Below, piece after piece: positions 22,901 through 33,947 of a stretch of DNA of 64,000 bases. The DNA comes from Juglans regia. Taxonomy: Eukaryota; Streptophyta; Magnoliopsida; Fagales; Juglandaceae. Numbering within the stretch: the stretch's first letter is position 1; the number at the start of each line of letters is the position of its first letter. The position numbers and the translations under genes were made by a program. A model generated the notes under the pieces. That model had not been told where the DNA came from. It did not search any database and saw nothing but the letters and a program-made list of their open reading frames with translations. Where the stretch lies: positions 24,065,722-24,129,721 of the forward strand of contig NC_049912.1 in assembly GCF_001411555.2 (NCBI RefSeq), written 5' to 3'.

Positions 22901-25900
22901 GGACTTCCATTTACTAACACTGAAAACTTCACCGTTGAGATGCACCATCTGATCCACGAACACCATCTCTCCCCAAATCCACACCTCCCAAGTAAGTAAA
23001 TTAAGAACTCCCAATTCATATGATCATAAGCTTTTTCCATATCTAATTTACATAAGATCCCCTTATTGCTAGATTTTAATCTACTATCTAAGCATTCATT
23101 GGCAATGAGAACTGGGTTCAAAATTTGTCTACCCCTTACAAAAGCGTTTTGGGGTTTCGAAATGATCTTTCCCAACACCTCCCCGAAACGATTTGCAAAC
23201 ACCTTGTATATGATCTTATACACCCCATTTACGAGGCTAATGGGTCGATAATCTTTCACTTCCGTTGCCCCAAGCTTCTTAGGGATGAGTGCAATAAAAG
23301 TGGCATTTAGGCTTTTTTCAAATTTTCCAACCGAAAAATATTCCTGAACCACCTTCATTAAATCCTCCTTCACCACATTCCAACATGTTTGGAAAAATTC
23401 CATAGAGAAACCATTAGGACCAGGTGCTTTATCTTTAACCATTTTCCTCACCACACCATGAACCCCCACCTCCTCGAAGGGCCTCTCCAACCACGAAACA
23501 CTCTGTGGATCTATGGACTCAAAAGCTAGTCCATCGAGCTTTGGCCACCATCCCACCTGTTTAGTAAGTGTTCGAAAAAATCAGCAACATGCTCTCGAAT
23601 CACAAGAGTCTCTGTATTAGCCACGGAGTCTATAGTCAGCATATTGAGAAGCTCCAGCGTGATTTCTTGTGGGGGGGGGGGGGTAGGGGGGAGGAGTTCA
23701 AGTTTTACCTAGTAAAGTGGGAGCAGGTCTGTCGTCCTATCTCTGGTGGAGGTTTGGGGGTTAGAAATCTAAGGGTATTTAATCGAGCGTTATTAGGCAA
23801 GTGGCTGTGGAGATTTGCCAAGGAACCAAACAGTTTATGGAAATTGGTGATTGAGAAGAAATATAGTGGCTTATGGGGGGATTGGTGTACTAGAGAAGTC
23901 AGGGGGGCATATGGAGTTGGTTTGTGGAAATGCATAAGAAGAGGATGGGGGGTGTTTAGCCGTTATGTTAAGTTTCAGTTGGGTGTGGGCTCGATGATCA
24001 AATTCTGGAGAGACGTTTGGTGTGGCAATAGGGCTTTACAAGATTTGTATCCTTCTCTTTTCCAGATTGCAAGTGCTAAGGATGCTTTAGTGGCGGAAGT
24101 TATGGAGATATCGGAGGGACAGATCCTTTGGAACATTAATTTTAGTAGGGCGGTACAGGATTGGGAAATAAGCACCCTTGAAGATTTCTATGGCCTCATA
24201 TATTTTATGAGACAAAACAAGCGGCAAGAGGATGTTATGTGGTGGACTCCAGCAGGCAAAGGTACTTTTTCCATTCGTTCTTTCTATAAGGCCCTTTCTC
24301 AAGAGTCTAATACTCAGTTCCCTTGGAGAAAGATCTGGAGACACAAGGCACCTCCTAAAGTCTCTTTCTTTGTATGGACTGCTTCTTTGGGTAAAATACT
24401 CACCACTGATAACTTGAGGAAAAGGAGGATTATTATTGGAGACTGGTGTTGCATGTGTTGAGGAGGGGGAGAGTCGGTAGAGCATCTCCTCCTGTATTGT
24501 GATACAACAAGGATTCTCTGGAATGAGGTATTCGCTCAATTGGATATGGCCTGGGTTATGCCAAAGACCGTGGAGGCAGCTATGGCTAGTTGGTCAAACA
24601 TAAGAGGCAGGCAACCAATTAAAGCAATTTGGAAGATGATCCCTCTTTGCATTATGTGGTGATTATGGCAAGAGCGGAATGAGCGGACTTTCGAAGACCA
24701 GGAAAGATCGTCGGAGGAGCTTAAAGTTTTATTTTTTAGAACTCCATGTAGTTGGGCTATTGCTGTGGATTTTAATGGCATGGCCTTTCATGATTTTCTT
24801 GCCTCTAATGTGCCTACCTAGTTAAGGCATCAGAGTTGTGTACTGGCTTTGCCTTTCTTTGATCAATACAATTTATTTATTTATCAACAAAAAAAAAGTC
24901 TATAGTCAGCATTTCAATGGTATTAGTTCTCCTATCAAAGGATGGTCAGATCTTAAAAGCCCATGTGTTTAGCCAGTCTGCTTGCAAGTACACTATTGAC
25001 ACAAGGACAATTTGGAATCTTGTATGTCTTTGGGTTTAGTTGATCATTTTTCTTAGTTTTAACTCAGATGTCCTCTCTAATTTATACTTTACAACTTGCT
25101 TGCCAGATCTAGAATTAAGACACCCATAGCTCATGCTTCCGAAAAAGGTTTGTTCCGCATCCAGAAAGTGAGTCAATGAGAACTCATTACCAACCAGAAA
25201 TGAGGTGTTTATGCTGGATGCTCTTTGTACTAGAGCATTTAATATTCTCGAAGTTTAAGAAATTATGGGTCCTCAACATTTTGACTTGTTTTTTATAAAA
25301 ATAAAAAAATTAACTTGAGGACCTCTAAGCTTGATATTTAAGAATCTTGAAAAGTACATCTTGTTATGGTTGTCAGCATGCAATAGACTTGGCTTTCATC
25401 ATATGATGTCATAATGTCATTTCATAATGAGGTCATTCTTTTTGTCGACTTTATCAATTTCAATGATGCGAGCTACTTTATTGGGTTTAGGTCTGTTGAA
25501 GTTGCACCATAAATTTGAGTTTCAAATTGGTTGCAGCGATCCTCCACTTCTATTTGCCTGTCCACCAATGTAATGGATGTTTTTAAGCTGTGTTATGGCT
25601 GTTGCAACCTAGCTAACAACTTTTGGTGGGTTGTACATTATGTATTAAGTGAAAGGCAGCTGACAACCTTAGTTGTTTCTGGATGAAGCGTATTGGATAT
25701 TTCTACCTAGCATGTGAGGTTCATCTCACTGCTTGGCGTGCCATTGATTTGAAGAATAGTGTGTGAACTCTTCTAAAAACTGTTTTTCTAGTCATCACTT
25801 AAAAATAAAGCTATCTTAATCATGCGCATCTCCAATTTTTTCTCCATCTGGATGGTAACCATGCAAATCTTTGATTACTTCTCCATATTTGCTTATTGCT

Positions 25901-28900
25901 TCTTGAAGAGAAAACTGAAATGTGGGGAACTAATTAAATTTTGTGTATGCTCTTTATTATAAGCAGAAATTAAAGAAATGTTATCCATAGTGTTGCGAGA
26001 CTTGCGTTTTAGCTCTGCAGTGGTACACCAGGTGAGACTTTCTGTTAATTATTAAAAGTTTCAAATGTTGAATTTATTTAACCATTCATACTGGCATTAA
26101 ACCATGCCCTATACCAACTGGGTTTATATACTAGATATCTATATCTATTTAGTTTGTTGTGATCTTCTTATCTGCTTATCAAAAAATAGTTCGTAGTGAT
26201 CTTGCAGACTGATATTTTATCCTATGGACAAAGTTTGAGCTTGATTTATCTTGAACATCAAACATTTTGCTAGAGTGCGCGAATATTATATGAATTCACT
26301 TTCTATGTAGAAATAACCTGCGGAAGACGGATTTGGCATGATAGATATACTGAAAGTTTTTTTTTTTTTGGTGTCCAATTTCCATCCATGTTACTTCTAT
26401 GAGCAAGTAACCACTTTTTCCTTATTTTTCAAGATACATAATATCTTTTAATGTATGGGAAACTTGCCTCAGTTAATGATTCAATATGCTCCTCAACAAA
26501 ATGATATAACAATATAATATAACCCAGACAAGTAGTATTAGTAACATGAACCATCACGAGTTTTTTTTCCAGGAGCCAATCTATGCTCCATTATTCCTGG
26601 TTGATTATGCCATCATTGGCATTATGCTTTACAAGTTCTATTTATTCTTAAGTGTTGATGATTTTCTTGAAATTTGCATTCCCATGTGTACGCTAGAAAT
26701 TTCCTCTTGTAGATGGTTATTTATTCCAATAATTTGATGCAGGAAGGTCTAGCAGCTGTTTTTGGCAATGGGTTATCAACAGCTTGTGTTGTAAATATGG
26801 GTGCTCAGGTGACAACAGTGATTTGCATTGAGGTAACTACAATACATTTATACTTCGTTTTTCTTTTTGCTGGATATCCAGGTCTTTCTTCTTCACTTTT
26901 GAAATCAAATATTTGAAAAAAAAAGGACATTAATTTATTTCCTGCTTCTTGCTGGGTCTTAGTTGTAGCATGGTGAAGTATCTGTTTTTGGAAAGTAAGG
27001 CTTTCCTGCCTTTGATAATCAACTTTTGGTGTTTAGGATGGAGTGGCGCTACCTACTACAGAGAAGACGTTACCTTTTGGTGGAGAGGTCCGATTCATCT
27101 TAAAACTTATTACTTCTGAATGAGCTATATACTTATACGTGGAAAATGTCTGTGTTTATTAATTGTTTCATAAGGTGATACCATTGGGAGTAGATTTTTC
27201 ACCCAGCCAAGTAAACGAGGAAACCGTTTGTGCTGACTAGTCATTTCTTTAAAAAAAGCAAACATCACATCTTTGCATTTAATGTATGGCAAATTGTTTC
27301 ATTGTTGATTGGCGACCTTTCTTACTGGTTTATTGTCCTCCCAGTACCTTGAACTTGAATCATTCTTGATGCTGCATTTCTTTGTTTTTGTGTGGGTGAC
27401 TCTCAGCATATCAACTTTCTTCTATTTCTTTTTGTCAAGGTGCTGCAAGACATGATTTTTGGGATAAAGATGCTTTCACTCTTCAACTAACATATTTTAT
27501 AAATTCAAAGCCTGAACTGATGAAACTGTCACATTGCACCCTTCAACTACTATAAATTTTCAAATAAATAGACTATCATTAAGATCTTGTCAGCATCCAA
27601 CTATCGAGATTGTTTCAAATTGTCCATTGTTTGTATTCTTAACTGGTAGACTTGGAAAAAGAGGTATTATTTGACAGTCGGTGGTAGTTTGAGGATGCAA
27701 TATGTCAGTTTTGATAGTTTGGGTTGCAAAGTGTAAAACGCCAATTTTTTTTAACCCCTTACATTTTTCAATTTCTTTTTGTCGACTCACTTTTTCTGAT
27801 AGATTTCTTGTTCTTGAAGTGCATTTAACTTGAATCATATTATGCCTTGTTGCTGCATTAGTTTGTTCTTCACACGTGACCTAATCATCCTTGGTATCTT
27901 TCTTTCTTATTCCCTTCTGTTTGTCACACTCTCCGTTCTTTAATCATCTGTCAGCTTTTTCTTATATTTTTTATTGCTCCCACCTTTCCTAATCCACAGA
28001 GTTGAAAAAACCCATTTTATATTTTTCTTTGACCACCTTTTTCTTCTGATGTTTCTGGCATACATACTTGTGCTGCAGTTTTTTTTGTATTTGTTCTATG
28101 ATAGCCCAGTCTGTTCCATATTACCCAGGTGATCCGTAGTTGTCCTTGATAATTTAGTCACATCAGGATAACCCCTTGGGGTTGGCTCAAGTGGTAAAGG
28201 CCTTGGTCTTGGAGCCTAAGGTTCAAAACCCACTGAGTGCAAACAATTTCTAGGGGCCATCGGACTAGGGGATTTTCCCCTTGAATTACATGAGGTGCAC
28301 TTGCGAGAAACTCCTTGCCGAGGGTCTGTGCACTCCCAGGATTAGTCGAGACGTTATTCCCGGACACCTGGTGCCAATAAATAAAAAATAAAATAATTTA
28401 GTCACATCAGGATGTGCTAACATTTTCAGGATATCGCAAGATGCCTCCTCTGGACTCAGAGGCATCATCAGACATGGCCACAAATTCGCACTGACATTTT
28501 GACAAAGCCTATAGATCTGTTGATGCTAAACCGACTGAAAGAGACATATTGTGAAATTAAAGTGAGTTATGTTTTCTCTTTATTTCGATTATACTTTTCA
28601 AAAGTGTCCTTGCTTCTCTGATTGTCCTCTTTTCAAAGTATTTCTTTCTTGTGCATAGGAAGGGGAACTTGATGCCGCTGCTATAGTTCATTCCTATGAA
28701 GATGGCATGCCCGCTGGGTCTCACAAGACAAGGCTAACTGCCCTTAGTGTTCGTCTCTTATTACAAAATCTTTTTTTGCTAATTCTGTCCTTTTGAATGT
28801 ACCTTGTTTGGCTGAACAATATCACTTATGGTTACTTTAATAGGTTCCTCCTATGGGTCTGTTCTACCCAATGCTTTTGGTTCCAGATGTGTATCCTCCA

Positions 28901-31900
28901 CCACCACGTTCTTGGTTAGTAATGTGTATCAGTACCATAGGCTTGCACATGAAGAAACCAGCAGTAACTTCTGCTACTTTTTATGTTCTTTACTTCACTA
29001 GGTTTCATGACTATGAGGATATGCTGGAAGATACATGGCACATGGAATTTCCCAGAAGATCTGACATATCAGATGGTTTATATCCTAGCATGAATATTGG
29101 ATTACCAATGTGGGATAGCTACCCAATTTTTGCGGCTAGACCAAAGAAAGAAGAGAAGGTTGGCCTGGCAGAGGCTATCACAAGCAGCATTCTTTCAACA
29201 GGTAGTTTGATCACATTTATCCTACTACATCCTGTAAGTGATGCTGATTAAATATACGGTGTTCATTTGACAGGGCGTATAGACCTCCAGAGAAAGTTGT
29301 TTTGTAGCATACAATTGGTGAGTTTTGGTAGCCTGATGGACTGTGTGAGATTATATTTCTGAATAACAATTGAGGCAGGAAGAAATAACATTGTTTTGTG
29401 CTTTAGATAGGTGGAGTGGCGTTGACGGGTGGCCTTATTCCTGCAGTGGAGGAGAGGTTTGTTCAGATTTTGCTTTTAGAAATAAATCGTGATTGTTTTA
29501 GTACTAATAGTGGGTACAAGATTTCCTTTCAATCGATCAACTTATCAAAGGAAACAAAAAAAAAAAAAAAAGTTTTCCTTTTTTTTACTCTACAGCAATC
29601 TTAGTCCTGACAAAAACCCATCAGAAAAGAGTATAGATATTCATTCCACTGCAAATATACAAGGTTGGGAGGCTACACCTCTTACGTTAGGCAGTCCACC
29701 ACTGTTAATTTATAGGTCTTCAATTATAAATAACGCTTTAAGAGGCTGATCCTTGTAGGAGTACTCTAGAATCTTATTGTTAGAGAAGCTAGGTTCTCTC
29801 TCTGTTACAGCATTTATGAAGGATGCATTCACTTCCAAGGCATTTTTCATCACTTAGCCCTGGTTAAGTCATATTTTTTCAGTTGATTCATTATATTAGT
29901 TAAATTTTGGAGGTCTTCACCTATAAAGAAGGTTTCAACTGGCTCATTTGGTTTGGGTTGTTGTGCTACAATCTTTTCCTTTTAGGGGAACTATATAAGG
30001 CAGATGTTACAATTTGCTGGCTGCTCTTGTCGTTTAAAGGCACATGATCATCATTTCCTTGTGCTTTTAAGTTGATTCACTAGATTAGGTTACTCATACC
30101 AAATGTTCTATTGCCTTTTGTGCCACACTCACTCTGTTGTTCTGTTTACCTAGCTTTTAAAAGTATTGATAGTTTCTAGTTTTTATCTTATACCTTATTT
30201 GATAAACCACTCAGAATTTCATACTTGTGTAATTGCTTTTAGAAACACCAGGGGGACTATTTCTGTCCAATGTAGAAGGATAATAAACATGAAGTCAGGC
30301 ATTGACGTCATGAGCTGCTAATCAAAATTAAATGCTTTTGAAATGTACTGGACTGACTTAGTTTCTATGGGAGATTCCAAGACCTCTGTAATGCTTCCAC
30401 ATCTTATTTGCCCTTTCTTGTTGCAGAGTTTTGCATGCAATTCCTTCAAATGAGGCAATTGATACTGTTGAGGTTAGCTTGAACATACTATTTCCTTGTT
30501 TATATGACATATAATCTGCTTGCATCGCATTATATTCTGGACCTTGGAAATTGTTTTCTTCATTCAGAAATGAGCTCCTTATTGCCATGTAGAAGTGCTT
30601 GTGTTAATGCTAAGACAAGATTTTATCCATATCCACATTTCACAGCAAATGGTTATACCTTTGATGGTTGTACCTTTGATTAATTTTTCTGCTGGAAGAG
30701 AAGAGATCGATTTTATGGGAAAAAAAACCTGCAAGGGTCATAAAAGTGATAAGAGTAATATTTTCATTTGAATCTACAACTGCATACAGGGATATAGTCC
30801 TTGGTTTTAGGGGCATCAGTTTTTTTACCTTCTGAGATTCCTCTTGTACCTTCTATATCATCTTTTGTTTAACTTTCGTTCAAGTGATTATGGATGATAG
30901 ATTTTCTGACCTTAACGTATCTTAAACAGGTTCTGCAATCAAGAACTGATCCAAATTTTGTGTCATGGAAAGGTGGAGTAGTAAGTCAAGCACTCAAAAC
31001 TGTTCTCCTTTATTTTGTATTCCATTTTACCTGTAGTTGGTCCTTTTAAAGATGATTCTGATTAACTTGTGTGTTTGTTTTCTTCATATGTTGGCTGCCT
31101 ATTTTTGTTGTCATTGTTGGTTGATGACAATTTGATTATCTGAATTGCTTCTGGTGTGCTTTGCTAGAGTACATGCCACCATAGAATATGAGGAGAGTTT
31201 CCCTAAGAATTTGACTTCGATAAGAAAAGAGATAAATGTTTTTAACTGCCAGAGGGGGAAGACATTGTACATCTTAGAAACTTCAGTAAATGTTAAGGGA
31301 CAATACGTATCTCAAACTAATGAAGTTGGTGAAGTGGGCTTTGGAGGTTATGCATATTGAGTGTCATCTACCCCTCCTTCCCCTAATTACATAGATGAAA
31401 AAATAATGAAAGTTAATAGTTATGTGCAGGCCCTCTCATTAAAAAGAAAGAAAATGTGCAGGTCAAAGGGTTGCGTTGTTCACATATTTGCATTGATGAT
31501 GAAAAAGATAGGGATTAAGTGGATTTTCATTTTTTTTCCTCCCTTTTTTGTTCAATTCTAAGATAAATGCAATATAATTTGACAGTATAGCTAGGGATCA
31601 AATGTAACCCAACTTGGCATGCCTTAAAAAGAAAAAGCAAATTGCAGAAAGAAGTCTGCAAATTCTCTCATCACCGTGAAATATGTAACTATTCATATAC
31701 ACTGATAAAAAAATATTTCATATTCATCAGTAGTGGGGTTTAGATGAGAAAATGTATAAAAAAAACATCATATTCAAGCCATCAAGTTGATCAAGGGAAG
31801 CAGTAAATGATACAAAAGTCATGACTATAAACAGTTGCAAATGCTCATCGAGTCATCTGCCCACGAAGACTCTTCACTTCTTTTATTCAAGATTGAATTC

Positions 31901-32735
31901 CGAAACAGACAACTGCTACTAAACAAGCTGAGTGTCGCATTTAGAGGCCATACTTAACCCATCCAATCCCTTGAACTTGCTATCTAACTAATAAAATAGA
32001 CCATTCCAGACCTTTTGCTCATGTCACTACCAGCTACAGATCAAATATAACCGGTTGAATAAAGAAGAAAAGATCAATGGAATGATGAGCAAGGCTTTGC
32101 CTTAGAGACCAATGAAATGCAACCGAGAAGCCTTGTTATGCAAAAGTTCTTTGAAAATACCTCTTCTGCTTTTGGTGCTTACTCTTGCTATGACCTCAAC
32201 TGCTTTTTTCTACATGCATACTTTGCTGCATGCTTAGAAGGAAGATCATGAGCAGAAAAGTATAGCGTTGCACGGGTCTACTTATTAGTGGTCTATTGTA
32301 ATTGCTTATATATTTTGTGATTGTGCTAGTGGATGATTATATTTCTAGTTTCACCTTATAATGTTTTAATCTGTAGAGGTCAAATAGTGAACTTTTTAAA
32401 AGGGGAGTTAATTATTAAGGATTTAATTTGACGTGAATGGTTTGATGTGAAATCGTGAAGAGATTCTGGTCGAACACCCCGCTTCGCAACTGGTAACCTA
32501 TAAGGGGGGAGATTGCATCTGCACTATTTGACGTAGGAGTCTAATGACTCAGACTTTAAGAACTCACTTATTTGCCACATCTCCATAACAGATTCTTGGA
32601 ATTCTTGATTTTGGCCGGGATGCTTGGATACATCGAGAAGACTGGATTCGCAATGGGATTCACATTGGAAGTGGCAGAAAATACAAGGACTCTTATTTTC
32701 TTCAAGCACAAGCAATGTGTTACATAAACTCCTAA
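16957..32735 (+). CDS. ARP9: Actin-related protein 9 (20 coding exons, 592 aa)
   Basis: Coding exons: 16957-16959, 17049-17121, 17297-17406, 17497-17556, 17648-17713, 18904-19006, 20148-20356, 20995-21115, 25967-26031, 26743-26832, 27037-27087, 28430-28561, 28659-28748, 28844-28914, 29002-29201, 29274-29317, 29407-29456, 30427-30472, 30930-30980, 32592-32735. All junctions are GT-AG, the phases close, and the sum is 1779 nt. The product begins [12 protein letters not shown] and ends [17 protein letters not shown], like plant ARP9 (about 596 aa). Nucleotide-fold motifs of the actin superfamily are visible, such as VVNMGAQVT in exon 10, PFGGED at the exon 11/12 junction and [11 protein letters not shown] in exon 17. 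ARP9 corresponds to yeast/human Arp8 of the nuclear INO80 remodelling complex; that role is inferred from the family. Introns carry two LINEs and a SINE, yet the reading frame is undamaged. Confidence 0.96.
18003..18404 (+). repeat. Two ~140-bp imperfect direct repeats in ARP9 intron 5
   Basis: Units at 18003-18140 and 18263-18404 share GGAGGC(T/C)CAAGC at their start and CTCATACACCACCTACACTC at their end, separated by about 120 bp. The middle contains GATACCATTTGTAATG, a phrase common near retroelement LTRs. This is probably a decayed LTR or TRIM fragment, but I could not identify the family. Confidence 0.6.
19771..19790 (+). repeat. (CTT)n microsatellite in ARP9 intron 6
   Basis: Six to seven CTT units are followed by a G-rich stretch. 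It has no obvious function. Confidence 0.8.
22669..23556 (-). pseudogene. LINE-A reverse transcriptase remnant
   Basis: This is a 295-codon open stretch of L1-type ORF2 in the opposite direction to ARP9. It holds the reverse transcriptase blocks in order: [49 protein letters not shown] and FVDDTLIF. The catalytic motif is FVDD where YADD/FADD is usual, and RQVDPLSP replaces RQGDPLSP. There is no endonuclease domain because the copy is 5'-truncated. Confidence 0.9.
23643..24896 (+). mobile_element. LINE-B, plus strand, 5'-truncated, inserted into LINE-A
   Basis: A 16-bp duplication of LINE-A sequence, AGTCTATAGTCAGCAT, flanks it at 23627-23642 and 24897-24912, and a poly-A tail ends it at 24896. 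Only the C-terminal part of ORF2 is present: [31 protein letters not shown], then the zf-RVT block near 24310-24400 ([20 protein letters not shown]). An in-frame TGA at 24460 breaks the frame. The 5' end carries a 13-base G run at 23671-23683. It is the same family as LINE-A but lies in the opposite direction. Confidence 0.93.
28149..28413 (+). mobile_element. tRNA-derived SINE in ARP9 intron 11
   Basis: A 21-bp perfect target-site duplication (ATAATTTAGTCACATCAGGAT at 28149-28169 and 28393-28413) flanks a 223-bp body. RNA polymerase III boxes are visible: an A box in GGTTGGCTCAAGTGG and a B box GGTTCAAAACC about 35 bp later. The 3' end is a short AATAAATAAAAAATAAA tail. The head resembles the Au SINE family that is widespread in flowering plants; that assignment is from memory. 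The perfect duplication suggests a fairly recent insertion. Confidence 0.92.
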
Positions 32736-33947
32736 AAGTTCGCAGGCCCTCCCGCACTCTTGATGTTTGTTCAAGCTGGCAGGTGCTTTTCTGTAAGCAA
32801 GAAAGTTTAACTGATAGTTTTTGAAAATTCTCAATTTCATAATTTTTTTTTCTTTTAGAGATGATCAAAATAACGCGTGGTTGTCCTTTTTATCCTAATA
32901 TCATCTGTAATTGAATCTTAGAAATTGATCTAGAGCTGTTCATAAATGCACCAAAATTCATGTCAAAGGCTGTTCTATAAGTGCATCATACGTAACATAA
33001 TCAGCAACAAATCTGTATATTTCAAGGCATTATTTACCGGTTTGATTTTTGGACTTGCAGCTTCGACTGGCGGACTACACCATCGGGTTTTAACTGCTTG
33101 TTGCACAGCTTTTCCATAGCAGTTTCTTTTTTTTTTCATAAGTCAGATTATTTTTGCTTTGCATTCAAGAATTCGTAATATTCTCTGTAAGAACCAAATC
33201 TCTTATCATAACTCACAAATATTCCTAGTTAATATATGTGCAAGTCTTTTCTCCACTTGCATGCATGATAAATGTTATAATATTTTGGCTTTCGGCTACC
33301 AGATCTCGTCTCTGTTTGGAAAATAGGCTTGTGCATGCTTTATGGATTGTTGTGCGCAGGGTTTCTGAGCGGAAGCAGTTGCCAGCACGAGTTTTGGCAG
33401 AGAGAATTGCCAAGGTCCTCGTGTTCAAAAGTAGCTGATGCGATGTTTGGTACCCTGCCTACACCATCCCACATCGAAAAGAGACCTAAGCGAGATGAGA
33501 AAGGGTCTCATATAAATATGGGTCGTGATGCTCTAGGGAAATTTAAAAGGGTCGGTTGGCTAATTATGCCACGCTCGCCCTTGACTGGTGAGTGCTGTAT
33601 GGCTATCAAGACATATGGCCGACATAATTTGTGGAACCTTACAGGGTTGGCTCGTTTTGGCCGACCCTCCTATCCCTTAGTTCCAAAACCTTCAACACAA
33701 ATTTGAATAAAAGGAAAACGTAGCACGTAAAAGCAACCCTAAAAAGAAAAATATGACATTCTCCGACAATGAAATTGATTCGAAGTTCGAACTTTGTTTT
33801 GTGAGTGATTTTATGTATCACTTATAATCCAAAACCCAACCCCAACTTTGAAAATCCCCAAAATACACAGATTATTAGACCCGAGACATTTTCTCTTATT
33901 TGATGGCGCACAGAGGCAGACAGAAGGGCCATGACATTAATTTCTCT
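32736..33947. other. Intergenic region between ARP9 and the isomerase gene
   Basis: The two genes converge here, so both 3' untranslated regions lie in it. Around 33350-33440 there is a short, fairly GC-rich stretch that reads as RRVSERKQLPARVLAERIAKV on the plus strand, but it has no start and no recognised relatives. A probable LTR-like fragment follows at about 33445-33690. Otherwise nothing is recognised. Confidence 0.5.
33445..33690 (+). repeat. LTR/TRIM-like fragment
   Basis: The stretch contains CATCCCACATCGAAAAGAG, then a TATA-like CATATAAATATGGG about 35 bp later, then a GC-richer body. Short plant LTRs of TRIM type often have this layout (ATCCCACATCG...TATAAA). No matching second LTR was seen in the window and the boundaries are approximate. 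Confidence 0.4.

Larger units (their letters stand above)
21442..24954 (-). mobile_element. LINE-A (L1-type), minus strand, in ARP9 intron 8, interrupted
   Basis: The element is flanked by an 18-bp perfect target-site duplication, AAAGGATGGTCAGATCTT, at 21442-21459 and 24937-24954. Its 3' end is at the left, with a poly-T on the plus strand from 21458. Its 5'-truncated start is at the right, where the minus strand reads [17 protein letters not shown], a typical ORF2 junction. A second LINE (23643-24896) splits it. Reverse transcriptase covers 23556-22669 ([49 protein letters not shown]). A GGLGIRNL block follows near 22230 and a zf-RVT piece near 21640. Frameshifts make it inactive. It lies antisense to ARP9. 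Confidence 0.93.

Noticed and set aside
23568..23642. Apparent start of the LINE-B frame at 23568
   Set aside because: The target-site duplication at 23627-23642 shows LINE-B begins at 23643; the earlier codons are LINE-A sequence read on the wrong strand.
29550..29750. 62- and 86-codon frames in ARP9 intron 17
   Set aside because: They begin in exon 17 in other frames and run through a poly-A tract; intronic read-through only.
33405..33450. GTCCTCGTGTT and GATGCGAT resembling parts of 5S rRNA
   Set aside because: Only two short pieces match, in the wrong order, and the body of the 5S gene is absent.
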